Shown one piece after another: positions 1 to 9,198 of a DNA stretch of 64,000 nucleotides. The position numbers and the translations under genes were made by a program. Every line of letters starts with the position of its first letter. The stretch's first letter is position 1. The stretch is from Clostridiales bacterium (GTDB taxonomy: Bacteria; Bacillota; Clostridia; Saccharofermentanales; Saccharofermentanaceae): assembly GCA_017550385.1 (NCBI GenBank), contig JAFZPJ010000048.1:62001-126000 (forward strand), written 5' to 3'. The notes beneath the pieces were generated by a model. That model was not told the origin of the DNA, searched no databases, and was given only the letters and a program-made list of their open reading frames with translations.

Positions 1-3000
1 TATAAGCTTGTCACCGGCTTTGGCGAACTTGGTTCCGAGCGAATCCTCAAGAGTAATAGGTGCAAACTTAATGCCTCGCGCATACATCTCCTCAACAAGC
101 TCATAGAAATAGAACTTGAGCTTGGTGTTAGGATCACCTTTGGCATGCATCTCGTCAGCAAGTTCGATCCTGCGTTGTTTTACTTTCTCGGGACCATTGC
201 ACATATCTTCAGCATTGAACAGACCTTCACCTCTGTGCGTAAAGAACGAACAATAGTACTCTTCGGGATAGTAGACCTTGAACCAGGCTACTCTTAGCGT
301 AGATATCGCGTATGCAGCAGCATGAGCCTTCGGGAACATGTACTTGATCTTTTGGCACGATTCAATATACCAGTCGGGTACTTTATTATCCTTCATCTCC
401 TGGACATATTCAGGCCACTTAGCACACTCGCCTTTGGCAACCTTGCCCTTACGCACAGCTTCCATGATATCGAAAGCATCCCTGTCAGGCAGGCCCCAAT
501 ATATCAGCGTCGTCATTATAGAGTCACGGCATCCGATGACCGAATTGAGGTCACATATACCGTTCCTGATAAGTTCCTGTGCATTACCGGTCCATACGTC
601 AGTACCATGTGACAGACCCATGAGCTGGACAAGATCGTAGAACCTTGTAGGCTTTGTCTCTTTGATCATTCCTCTTGCCATGTTGGTGCCAAGCTCAGAG
701 AGACCCAATGTGGCAGATCCCGCATCGGTTGCTTCAATGGGGAATCCCAGGGCTTCAGTACCCGTAAGAAGGCTCATGACCTTATCATCAGGTATCGGAA
801 TATCGGTGATCGTCACTCCGGTAATATCGCTGAGCATCCTTAACACTGTAGGATCAGCATGACCTAAGATATCAAGTTTAAGGATAGTATCGTGCATAGC
901 ACGGAAATCGAAGTGAGTCGTAATGATGCCGCCGTCAGTCTTATTGGCAGGGAACTGTATTGGCGTAAACTCATATACATCCATCTCCTTGGCGATTACA
1001 ACGATACCGCCCGGGTGCTGGGATGTTGTTCTCTTTACGCCTATGATGTCTCTGGACATATAGGCCAGATGAGCTTGAGTGAAGGGTTCTCCCCTTTCCT
1101 CACAGATCTTACGGCAAACGCCATACGCGTTCTTGTCCTGATAAGCTCCGATCGTACCTGCCTTGAAAGTATGCGTACCGCCGAACAGTTCGCCTACATA
1201 AGCATGTGCTCTCGGCTGATACTCACCGGAGAAGTTAAGGTCGATATCAGGCTGTTTATTGCCGCCGAATCCGAGGAAAGTCTCAAAAGGAATATCCTGA
1301 CCGTCGGGAATAAGCTTCTCGCCGCATTCAGGACAATTCTTCGGAGGAAGATCGTAACCGGAACCATATTTGCCCGTGTGATCAAACTCCGCGTAGTTGC
1401 ATTTGGGACACCTGTAATGAGGAGGCAACGGGTTAACTTCAGAGATACCGCACATCGTAGCGGCAAATGAAGATCCTACAGAACCTCTTGAACCAACTAC
1501 ATATCCGTCGTTGTTGGACTTCTTAACGAGTCTGTATGCGATATAGTACATGATCGCATAGCCGTTACCGATGATCGACTCAAGTTCTCTGTCGAGTCTA
1601 GCCTTAACCAGTTCATTAAGCACTCCCTTATGGCGGTACATACGGTTAGCACGTGTATAAGCTATATCTCTAATGTCAGCAGCAGCACGCGCGATCTGAG
1701 GCGGATATGATCCGTCGGGGAAAGGTTTGATACCGAACTCGATCATATCCGCGATCTTATTCGTGTTATCGATAACGACTTCTTCAGCCTTCTCCTCACC
1801 GAGATAACTGAATTCCTCGAGCATCTCCTCAGTAGTCCTGAAATACAGATCGCTCTGCATGTCAGCATCTTTGAAGCCCATGCTCATAAGCAGATATTTA
1901 CGGTACTGACCGTTTTCCTTATTGAGGAAGTGCGAGTCAGTAGTAGCACAAACAGGCATACCGTGATCATCTGCAGTCTCTACGAGCAATTCATTTATGA
2001 TACGGATATCATTCTCATCGACAGCTACATTTCCGGTATCAGATTCAGCCGGGTTTTGCCTGGAGATAAACATGTTATTGCACAGAGGCTGGATCTCGAC
2101 ATAGTCATACAAAGACAGTATGTCTGCAAAATCAGATGAGTCCTTGAGATATTCTCTTGTCTTAACCCTGTCCTTACCGAGTTCCTTGTACTTAGAGATG
2201 ACATATCTGTATATCTCACCTCGCTCACACGCCCCGCCGACAATAAGAGCTGACTTAAAGTACCTGAGCAGGCTCTTGGGCGTTCTCGGTCTCATCGCAA
2301 AGTAATGGATATTTGCTTCCGACACGATCCTGTACATACCGTAAAGGCCCATATTAGTCCTGGCAAGATATATGATGTGATACATAGGAGCACCACCGGG
2401 ATTCTTCTTGCTCTTTACTGACTTGATCTCTCTCGGAGTCTTATGGCCATGGTTATAATTGATCTTATTCGCATCAACGGTACCCTCTTCTTTTAACGCC
2501 GCAATGAGCAGATTTGCAGAAGCATAACAGTTATCGAGCAATGCATCGGCATCTGTACCTGTAGACTTAAGAGCAAACTCCATTCCCTTCGCTTTGAGAG
2601 CATCATTTATATCGGTGTATTCTCCGCCGAAGACATATCTCAAGATATCTGCATCATTAGTCGCAGGCATAAGGAACTTGTGCCTGTAGTACACTTGGTC
2701 TTCGATATTGATACCGTAACCGGCACGTCTCAGGAAAGACAAAGTAGTGAAGATATCTTCACCTGTCACATACGAATCACCAATGAACTGAACCAGTTCA
2801 CCCATGGCGAAATAAGATTCACAAGGTTCACCTTTGCCGGGATAGATAACATCTTCGAACTCGGCATAGAAATCAGCAACATGCTCGAAAACCAACTCTT
2901 CCGGAACGACTTCCTCATCGGTATCAGAGTATTCACCCTGAATGCCGCCATCCTGATTGAATATCTTACCTATCGGTTCGCGCTTAGCTTCAGCCTTGGC

Positions 3001-4731
3001 TGCAAGCTTCTCATCCGTCAGATTCTCAGAATACTCAGACGGATCCCACAAAGATCTGTCTATATCGTGTGATGCAAACTCCTTTGCAGATTCATCGGAT
3101 TCGCCTTCTTCCAACGGCTTCGCGGCTTTATAGTTCTTGAGCCTGAATTTGGCTGCTGCAACGCTCGTGAAAGTATCACGGCATTCGTCATTGCCGTTCC
3201 TTCTGATTGCGATAGCAACAAATGAGCCTACTGATCTTGCCTTCTCGATAAAGTTCAAAGAGGCATCTTCAGTATCTCCGTTGAATACATGTTCTTTATC
3301 GTTATCTGCATCGTAAGGAAGATTGTAGAAGACAGTAGGACCGTCATCTACAAGATATCCCTCACATCCGAGGATGGTCTTGAACTTGGGCTCGTCGTCT
3401 CCGCGCTTTTTATTAATCTTTTTGGCCGCCTCGAAGACATGCGGGAACGCCTGTACGACACCGTGATCGGTAACTGCGCAGGCGTTGTGTCCAAACGAAG
3501 CTGCCATCTTAACAAGATCAGCAGGCTCCGTAGTGGCATCGCTCTCGCTCATCTTGGTATGGACATGAAGTTCAACACGCTTTCTCGGCGCATTATCTTT
3601 TCTTCCCTCCGGCTTATCCGCGGGGAATGCGCCAAAGACTTTAAGCTGCTTCTCGCCGGTATATGTATCTGTCTCGACATTACCCTGCAATCCTGCGAAT
3701 CCACCCTTGCCAAATGCCTTCTCGAAGCTGTCAGCTTCTTCAGGCTTAAGAAAAGCTATGCAGGATATCGCATCAGAGTCGTCCATTACCATGAACTTTG
3801 CAATAACGCTCTTGAATGTCTTGGAAAGTCTCAAAGGATTCTCATCAGCCATAGTTACGGAACCGATGACATTTACATCCATGTCACCGATCGAGAGTTC
3901 TGATATCTTTACCAACTTGGCATCTGTCTTAACCTTACCGAAGATCGCGCCTTCAGCATTGAAAGAACGTCTGTATTCCTTTTTCTCTCCGCCTTCTGCC
4001 TCGGCTTCCTTGCGGCCCTGCTTCGCTTTGTATTCCCATGAAGAAGTACTGAGCTTCTTATCCTTGGGCTCGTCTTCCTTCTCTTCTACCTTATCGCTCT
4101 GACCTTCGGTCTTCTTTTTGCGCTTACCGGGTTTCTCATAGTTACCGTCATCTTCATAATATGTACCGCTCTCACGGGCTCTCTTGATTATCTCTTCTGG
4201 AGATAAGACATCCTCGTTTCCGGTATTGTTATAGACGACACGCATCTCGATCCCTTCGCTATCAGACGGATCTATACCTGTTATCAGTTTGCAGCTCCTG
4301 CAGACCGCATTTTTGATCTCATTTATCTCATTACCTGAATACAGATTCGCCCAATAGCCTGGCAGGATAATATCGAACTTACCCTCATTGCAGGATAAGT
4401 CCATAACGCAGCTCTGATCTAAGATCTCAGAATCAGAATCCTTCAAGATCTGGTATTTGATAAGCGAAGCGATCTTTCCGGTTACACCGTTAAGATCACT
4501 TATGTCAGTAAAACTGATATTTACTCTATTCTTATAGTACTCATTGAGCTTATCCAGATACTGAGCCAGGTCATTATCAGGCGACAGGCTGTCAGCACCG
4601 GAAACCATTATGCTGATGACACCCTTCTGCCTGAAAATATCAACGGACTCTACATATATTCCATCTATTCCTGCACAGGCTAAGTCGTTACTGTCCAGCA
4701 GCTCCGTCAGCCTTGCTCTTTGCTTCTCCAA
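1..4731 (-). CDS. polC: DNA polymerase III PolC-type alpha subunit (3' end outside the window)
   Basis: Replicative DNA polymerase of low-GC Gram-positives. About 1577 codons are visible; by comparison with Bacillus PolC roughly 60 C-terminal residues lie beyond base 1. Order: N-terminal region, an acidic/lysine-rich linker, an OB-like domain (about residues 250-370), a PHP domain starting with HVH at 389-391, an exonuclease-like insert (about 500-745), the rest of PHP to about 935, then the polymerase core with PDIDLNFSGEYQ (Asp1162, Asp1164) and a four-cysteine zinc motif just before it. The exonuclease insert has lost every catalytic residue (see findings), whereas the nine PHP ligand positions are all present. 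The frame is closed upstream by a stop at 4747-4749. The best start is TTG at 4729-4731, preceded by AAGGA, giving a 44-base overlap with ispG. No ATG occurs until well inside the conserved N-terminal part. The polymerase assignment is certain; the start is less so. Confidence 0.96.
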   Translation of the reverse strand, partial: MEKQRARLTELLDSNDLACAGIDGIYVESVDIFRQKGVISIMVSGADSLSPDNDLAQYLDKLNEYYKNRVNISFTDISDLNGVTGKIASLIKYQILKDSDSEILDQSCVMDLSCNEGKFDIILPGYWANLYSGNEINEIKNAVCRSCKLITGIDPSDSEGIEMRVVYNNTGNEDVLSPEEIIKRARESGTYYEDDGNYEKPGKRKKKTEGQSDKVEEKEDEPKDKKLSTSSWEYKAKQGRKEAEAEGGEKKEYRRSFNAEGAIFGKVKTDAKLVKISELSIGDMDVNVIGSVTMADENPLRLSKTFKSVIAKFMVMDDSDAISCIAFLKPEEADSFEKAFGKGGFAGLQGNVETDTYTGEKQLKVFGAFPADKPEGRKDNAPRKRVELHVHTKMSESDATTEPADLVKMAASFGHNACAVTDHGVVQAFPHVFEAAKKINKKRGDDEPKFKTILGCEGYLVDDGPTVFYNLPYDADNDKEHVFNGDTEDASLNFIEKARSVGSFVAIAIRRNGNDECRDTFTSVAAAKFRLKNYKAAKPLEEGESDESAKEFASHDIDRSLWDPSEYSENLTDEKLAAKAEAKREPIGKIFNQDGGIQGEYSDTDEEVVPEELVFEHVADFYAEFEDVIYPGKGEPCESYFAMGELVQFIGDSYVTGEDIFTTLSFLRRAGYGINIEDQVYYRHKFLMPATNDADILRYVFGGEYTDINDALKAKGMEFALKSTGTDADALLDNCYASANLLIAALKEEGTVDANKINYNHGHKTPREIKSVKSKKNPGGAPMYHIIYLARTNMGLYGMYRIVSEANIHYFAMRPRTPKSLLRYFKSALIVGGACERGEIYRYVISKYKELGKDRVKTREYLKDSSDFADILSLYDYVEIQPLCNNMFISRQNPAESDTGNVAVDENDIRIINELLVETADDHGMPVCATTDSHFLNKENGQYRKYLLMSMGFKDADMQSDLYFRTTEEMLEEFSYLGEEKAEEVVIDNTNKIADMIEFGIKPFPDGSYPPQIARAAADIRDIAYTRANRMYRHKGVLNELVKARLDRELESIIGNGYAIMYYIAYRLVKKSNNDGYVVGSRGSVGSSFAATMCGISEVNPLPPHYRCPKCNYAEFDHTGKYGSGYDLPPKNCPECGEKLIPDGQDIPFETFLGFGGNKQPDIDLNFSGEYQPRAHAYVGELFGGTHTFKAGTIGAYQDKNAYGVCRKICEERGEPFTQAHLAYMSRDIIGVKRTTSQHPGGIVVIAKEMDVYEFTPIQFPANKTDGGIITTHFDFRAMHDTILKLDILGHADPTVLRMLSDITGVTITDIPIPDDKVMSLLTGTEALGFPIEATDAGSATLGLSELGTNMARGMIKETKPTRFYDLVQLMGLSHGTDVWTGNAQELIRNGICDLNSVIGCRDSIMTTLIYWGLPDRDAFDIMEAVRKGKVAKGECAKWPEYVQEMKDNKVPDWYIESCQKIKYMFPKAHAAAYAISTLRVAWFKVYYPEEYYCSFFTHRGEGLFNAEDMCNGPEKVKQRRIELADEMHAKGDPNTKLKFYFYELVEEMYARGIKFAPITLEDSLGTKFAKAGDKLI

Positions 4732-5764
4732 CTCTAACCACTTCCTTTACAAACTCATCAACAACCAGATCTGCCGGAATCTTTCGCACCGGCTGCCCCT
4801 TCTCAAACAGAACGAATTCGTTCTTGCCACCGGCTATGCCGATGTCGCATTCTCTTGCTTCTCCGGGACCGTTAACCACGCAGCCCATAACGGCTACCTT
4901 AAGGTTGTAAGGAAGGCGGGATACCTTCGCTTCGATCTCCTCGGCAAGCTCGATAAGGGGTACCTGAGTCCTGCCGCATGTGGGACAAGAGATGAATGTT
5001 ATGCCGCCATCCCTGAGGCCTAGGGCTTTGAGGATGCTTTTCGCGGCGTAGATCTCCTCGATTGGATCACCTGTAAGTGATACCCTGATGGTATCGCCGA
5101 TGCCTTCTGCAAGAAGAGCACCGATACCGACTGCAGACTTGATGACCCCTTCCTTAATGGTTCCTGCTTCGGTTACACCGACATGAAGCGGATAGTCACA
5201 AGCCTTGGAGAGTATCCTGTAAGTATCTATCGTAAGCTTGGGTGATGATGACTTGATAGAGATAACGATATTCTCAAAGTCTGCATCTTCAAGGATCTTA
5301 ACGGCACCGAGCGCGCTCTCAGTCATGGCGTCCGCATTGACTTCGCCGTATTTTGCCAGGATATCCCTCGATATAGAGCCTGAATTGACGCCTACTCTGA
5401 TCGGGATACCCATCTCCTTGCATACATCTACAACGGCCTTAACATTATCTGCGCCGCCGATATTACCCGGGTTGATCCTGATCTTAGCAGCGCCGTTACG
5501 GGCAGAAGCTATAGCCAGCTTGTAATCGAAATGTATGTCAGCCACAACAGGTATTGGAGATCCGGCCGTAATCTCCTTCAGGGCCTCAGCAGCTTCCATA
5601 TCAGGGATTGCGACTCTGGTTATATCGCAGCCCGCCTCTGCAAACTGTCTGATCTGTTCAAGTGTAGCCTTGGCATCTCTGGTATCGGTGTTGTTCATTG
5701 ACTGGATCTTTACCGATGCGCCTCCGCCGATCCGGACATTGCCGATCATTACTTCTCTGGTCAT
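4688..5764 (-). CDS. ispG: 4-hydroxy-3-methylbut-2-en-1-yl diphosphate synthase (IspG/GcpE)
   Basis: Converts methylerythritol cyclodiphosphate to HMBPP in the MEP isoprenoid pathway, using a 4Fe-4S cluster. The 358-residue protein is the standard bacterial length without the plant-type insert. Visible motifs are the N-terminal TIM-barrel segment with QSMNNTDTRD, RVGVNSGS, and the cluster ligands in SCPTCGRT and GCVVNGPGE. The start ATG follows AAGGGGGC, which overlaps the stop of rseP ten bases upstream. It belongs to the pyrH-frr-uppS-cdsA-dxr-rseP-ispG-polC operon, which also carries dxr; ispH lies separately near 19 kb. Its last 44 bases probably overlap the polC start. Confidence 0.96.
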   Translation of the reverse strand: MTREVMIGNVRIGGGASVKIQSMNNTDTRDAKATLEQIRQFAEAGCDITRVAIPDMEAAEALKEITAGSPIPVVADIHFDYKLAIASARNGAAKIRINPGNIGGADNVKAVVDVCKEMGIPIRVGVNSGSISRDILAKYGEVNADAMTESALGAVKILEDADFENIVISIKSSSPKLTIDTYRILSKACDYPLHVGVTEAGTIKEGVIKSAVGIGALLAEGIGDTIRVSLTGDPIEEIYAAKSILKALGLRDGGITFISCPTCGRTQVPLIELAEEIEAKVSRLPYNLKVAVMGCVVNGPGEARECDIGIAGGKNEFVLFEKGQPVRKIPADLVVDEFVKEVVRVGEAKSKADGAAGQ

Positions 5765-5774
5765 ATATGCCCCC

Positions 5775-7124
5775 TTAACGCTCTACGATAATACGGATAA
5801 TGTCTGATGAGAATGCGAATAACACAAGTGCTATAAGCATGCAGAAACCGACAACATTAATAACGCCTTCAGCCTTCTTGGATATCTTTCTGCCCATTAT
5901 CATCTCAACAGCGATGAGAAGTATCTGAACACCGTCCAGACCGGGTATTGGCAGCATATTCGTGAAGACTAGTCCAATGGATATAACACCGGCAAGAAGA
6001 ATTACCCAGTAAACCTTATCAAATACCGATCCTGCGTCATTGTTAACAACGTCATTAACTGCAGTGGTTACACCGATAGGACCAGATACGACGTTATATA
6101 CTTCCTCTTCGCCCTTAAAAGCATTCTCGATCATAAGGACCGATCCGACTACGATCGAGGGTGTCATCTTCAATGAGCAGAGCGCAGCTTCGCCAATCTG
6201 CTCAAGAGATTCCATACGGTAATCACATACTCTGATGCCTCTTGCGTTTGAGAGAGTCATCGTAGTGATGGTAAGGTCGTCCTCAAAAGTCTGGCCGTTA
6301 TGGACATAAGTAATATGGATGACCTGGCCTTCCTCGAAACCGCTGAAAGACTCGAGCAGTTCTTCAGATACGGGTACTCCGTCTACGGCAACGAGATAAT
6401 CTCCGGCATCGAGCAAGATATCACCGCCGTTCTGCTGATCGAACGCACCGGTGATGTACCAACCGTTCCATTTATTATCAGTGCTGTCAACAAAACAAAT
6501 GCCGAGAGAAGGCTTGGTCACAAGCTCAGGCGACAGAACGATATCATACAATTCGCCTGTATCCTTTGACTTAAGCGTGACAGTAACGTCTTCCGTAGCA
6601 CTGGGCAAAGAGATCCTGTAGTTATAGTCAAATGAAGTGAATACTGTCTTACCGTCAACGGCAACAACCGTATCAAAAGGCACATATTCAGTATTAGCGA
6701 GCTGAGACCCTTCCGGTGCAGGTATCAGATCAAGACTCGGATAGTAAGACAGAGAGAACAGGCCAAAGAGGATCAAAGTACCCAGAAGGTAGTTCATAAG
6801 AGGTCCCGCTATCGAGACGAGAAGTCTCTTCCACCTGGGATTATTGATAAGTAGATCCGGGTCATCACTGTCAATGACATTGCCTTCTTCGTCTATATCC
6901 GTAAACCTTACATAAGCTCCGACGGGAATTGCCCTTATAGAGTATTCGACTCCGTCCTTGCCCTTCCAGTGGAAAAGCTGAGGTCCGACAAAGATCGACA
7001 CCTCAAAAGCTTTGATGCCGAGGAGCTTTGCGACCCAAAAATGACCAAGCTCGTGGATCGTAACCAGGATCCCGAGCATGATAATGACTATGAATATGCT
7101 TAATCCGATGCTTAATCCGCCCAT
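5775..7124 (-). CDS. rseP: Site-2 intramembrane zinc metalloprotease RseP/RasP
   Basis: Membrane protease of family M50B that cleaves transmembrane segments, typically anti-sigma factors and signal-peptide remnants. HELGH at residues 24-28 lies in the first membrane helix and supplies two zinc ligands and the catalytic Glu. The third ligand is in NMLPIPGLDG near the C-terminus. A PDZ-like region fills the middle, and membrane helices occur near residues 110-130, 370-395 and 425-445. At 449 residues it is slightly longer than Bacillus RasP. Its ATG overlaps the dxr stop as TAATG, so translational coupling is likely. The substrate cannot be told from the sequence; no sigma/anti-sigma pair is in the window. 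Confidence 0.93.
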   Translation of the reverse strand: MGGLSIGLSIFIVIIMLGILVTIHELGHFWVAKLLGIKAFEVSIFVGPQLFHWKGKDGVEYSIRAIPVGAYVRFTDIDEEGNVIDSDDPDLLINNPRWKRLLVSIAGPLMNYLLGTLILFGLFSLSYYPSLDLIPAPEGSQLANTEYVPFDTVVAVDGKTVFTSFDYNYRISLPSATEDVTVTLKSKDTGELYDIVLSPELVTKPSLGICFVDSTDNKWNGWYITGAFDQQNGGDILLDAGDYLVAVDGVPVSEELLESFSGFEEGQVIHITYVHNGQTFEDDLTITTMTLSNARGIRVCDYRMESLEQIGEAALCSLKMTPSIVVGSVLMIENAFKGEEEVYNVVSGPIGVTTAVNDVVNNDAGSVFDKVYWVILLAGVISIGLVFTNMLPIPGLDGVQILLIAVEMIMGRKISKKAEGVINVVGFCMLIALVLFAFSSDIIRIIVER

Positions 7125-8296
7125 TAATCTATATATTCTCCAGCTTTGATCCTTGCTTCCCTGTCATATGAGAGAACATCTTCAATGGTCAGTTTGTCAG
7201 GCAGATATCTGCCGGAATAGTCTTCATATACAGTTTTGACGGTCTTCTCAATATCGAGGAAACCTATCTTGCCGTTAAGGAAAGCATTAACGGCAACCTC
7301 ATTTGCTGCATTCATGACAGCCGGAAGTATTCCGCCCTGTCTTCCTGCTTCATATGCAAGATCCACGAGACCGAACACTTCGGTATCGCACTTCTCGAAA
7401 GTAAGATCGCACAGACCCTTGGCAAAAGGATCGAACTCTTCGATGATCCTCGGGCCTCTGTCGGGATAGTAGAGCGCGACCATAATAGGAAGTATCATGG
7501 ACGGTTTGCCCATCTGAGCCATGACAGAACCGTCGCAGAACCTGACCATTGAATGAATGACGCTCTGGGGATGTACGACAACATCGATCCTGTCAACGCT
7601 TACTCCGAACAGATGGTGTGCTTCTATTATCTCCAGGCCCTTATTCATCATTGTAGAAGAATCGATGGTGATCTTTCCTCCCATCTTCCAGGTTGGGTGC
7701 TGAAGAGCATTCTCTGCTGTCATACCTACAAGTTCATCTCTGGATTTGCCGCGGAAAGGTCCGCCCGAAGCAGTGATCAGGATCCTGTCAAGGTTTGATG
7801 CTTTCTCTCCTCTGAGACACTGCCATATAGCGCAGTGCTCACTGTCGACAGGAAGCAAAGCAACTCCCTTCTCTTTGACAAGGGGCATAATTACGTCTCC
7901 GCCTGACACAAGAGTCTCTTTATTTGCAAGAGCAATATCCTTGCCTGCCAGGATCGCCTTATATGTGGGAAGAAGACCTGCCACGCCGACCATGGCGCCG
8001 ACCACTGTATCGCAGGATCCCAGTGTCGCTATAGAGATGACACCATCCTCACCGCTGAGGACCTCAGTCTTGATGCCGGCAGAGTTAAGTCTTGATCTTA
8101 ATTCATCAGCTTTTGCACTATCGGCAACAGAGACAGCTTCGGGCATAAATTCTTCTATCTGCCTATAAAGCAAGTCGATATCCGAGCCACATGCAAGGCC
8201 TGCGACCTTGAAGTCATCCGGATTGCGCCTTGCCACTTCAAGTGTCTGTGTACCGATAGAGCCGGTTGAACCTAATATAGACAATACTCTCATCAA
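7124..8296 (-). CDS. dxr: 1-deoxy-D-xylulose 5-phosphate reductoisomerase
   Basis: Second enzyme of the MEP pathway; it isomerises and reduces DXP to MEP with NADPH. The 390-residue protein opens with the nucleotide-binding segment ILGSTGSIGTQTLEV. It then shows LANKETLVSGG, the metal-binding PVDSEHCAIWQC, the flexible-loop region ASGGPFRG, and HPTWKMGGKITIDSSTMMNKG. All are characteristic of Dxr. It starts MMR; the second Met could equally be the start. It sits between cdsA and rseP, as in most Clostridia and Bacilli, linking isoprenoid and phospholipid precursor supply in one transcript. Confidence 0.97.
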   Translation of the reverse strand: MMRVLSILGSTGSIGTQTLEVARRNPDDFKVAGLACGSDIDLLYRQIEEFMPEAVSVADSAKADELRSRLNSAGIKTEVLSGEDGVISIATLGSCDTVVGAMVGVAGLLPTYKAILAGKDIALANKETLVSGGDVIMPLVKEKGVALLPVDSEHCAIWQCLRGEKASNLDRILITASGGPFRGKSRDELVGMTAENALQHPTWKMGGKITIDSSTMMNKGLEIIEAHHLFGVSVDRIDVVVHPQSVIHSMVRFCDGSVMAQMGKPSMILPIMVALYYPDRGPRIIEEFDPFAKGLCDLTFEKCDTEVFGLVDLAYEAGRQGGILPAVMNAANEVAVNAFLNGKIGFLDIEKTVKTVYEDYSGRYLPDKLTIEDVLSYDREARIKAGEYID

Positions 8297-8326
8297 AATT
8301 AACTCTCCAATAAAGAAACTTCAGGA

Positions 8327-9193
8327 TCAGAAGAAATTAACGGCAGCAAGTCCAAGAAGTAGACCAATGGGCAAAGTGAAGAATGCGCTGTCAAATCTGT
8401 CGAGCATTCCGCCATGACCCGGAAGGATCTTACCATAATCCTTGATCCCGACTCTTCTCTTAATGACTGATGCAAACCAGTCTCCGAGCTGCGACATCAC
8501 AGAGACGACGAAGCCGGTAATAAAAGTTATGACACAGAAAAGAACGGGATTGATAGTCATACCGTCAATACTGTATATAACGATTATCGAATACAACATA
8601 ACAGCGATGGCACAGCCCAGTGCGCCGCCGATACAACCTTCCCAGGTCTTCTTAGGCGAGATGTGCTCGATGATCTTATGCTTACCGAGCGTTACACCAG
8701 AGAAGTATGCGAATACATCTGATACCCAGGGAGCAAACAGACCGATGATGCCGTAGAACCAGCCGTTCTCAATGAGCATCATCGTACAGCAGAAGCAATA
8801 CAAAGGGAAAGTAACATAGAAAACGACACCTGCGGATATCAGGCCGTTCTGGAGCGCAAAATCATCATGCTTACGGAAGATGGGAACAATGATACCGCAA
8901 GCTACACAATATGAACCGATGACAAGCAGATAGAATGCCAGTGCCGTATCAAGCGGCAACGTAAAGGCATAACAAATCACGAACAGTGCAAAGGCCAGTA
9001 TGGTTCCAATAAGCACAAGTATCAGTGACGGGCTGAATGTTCCGTCTCTGAGTGCCTTGATCAGTTCATAGATTACGAAACCGCTGACCAACAACGAGAA
9101 TACCAATGCGATCACCGGCAGCCAGTACGCAGGAATATAGAAGGCGCAGACGCCCAGTGTAAAAAGTATTCCTGTTATAACTCTCTGTCTCAT
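8327..9193 (-). CDS. cdsA: Phosphatidate cytidylyltransferase (CDP-diglyceride synthase)
   Basis: Integral membrane enzyme making CDP-diacylglycerol from phosphatidate and CTP, the branch point of phospholipid synthesis. The 288-residue protein has about eight hydrophobic helices. It carries the family signature near its C-terminal third: SDVFAYFSGVTLGKHKI followed by ISPKKTWEG, and later DWFASVIKRRVGIKDYGKI with GHGGMLDRFDS. It lies between uppS (5-base gap) and dxr (30-base gap) in the operon. Length and signature are normal. Confidence 0.95.
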   Translation of the reverse strand: MRQRVITGILFTLGVCAFYIPAYWLPVIALVFSLLVSGFVIYELIKALRDGTFSPSLILVLIGTILAFALFVICYAFTLPLDTALAFYLLVIGSYCVACGIIVPIFRKHDDFALQNGLISAGVVFYVTFPLYCFCCTMMLIENGWFYGIIGLFAPWVSDVFAYFSGVTLGKHKIIEHISPKKTWEGCIGGALGCAIAVMLYSIIVIYSIDGMTINPVLFCVITFITGFVVSVMSQLGDWFASVIKRRVGIKDYGKILPGHGGMLDRFDSAFFTLPIGLLLGLAAVNFF

Positions 9194-9198
9194 CAGTA

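Noticed and set aside
2460..3245. The PolC insert as an intein or unrelated insertion
   Set aside because: It aligns gap-free with the three exonuclease motif regions and lacks intein splice residues, so it is a degenerated exonuclease domain.
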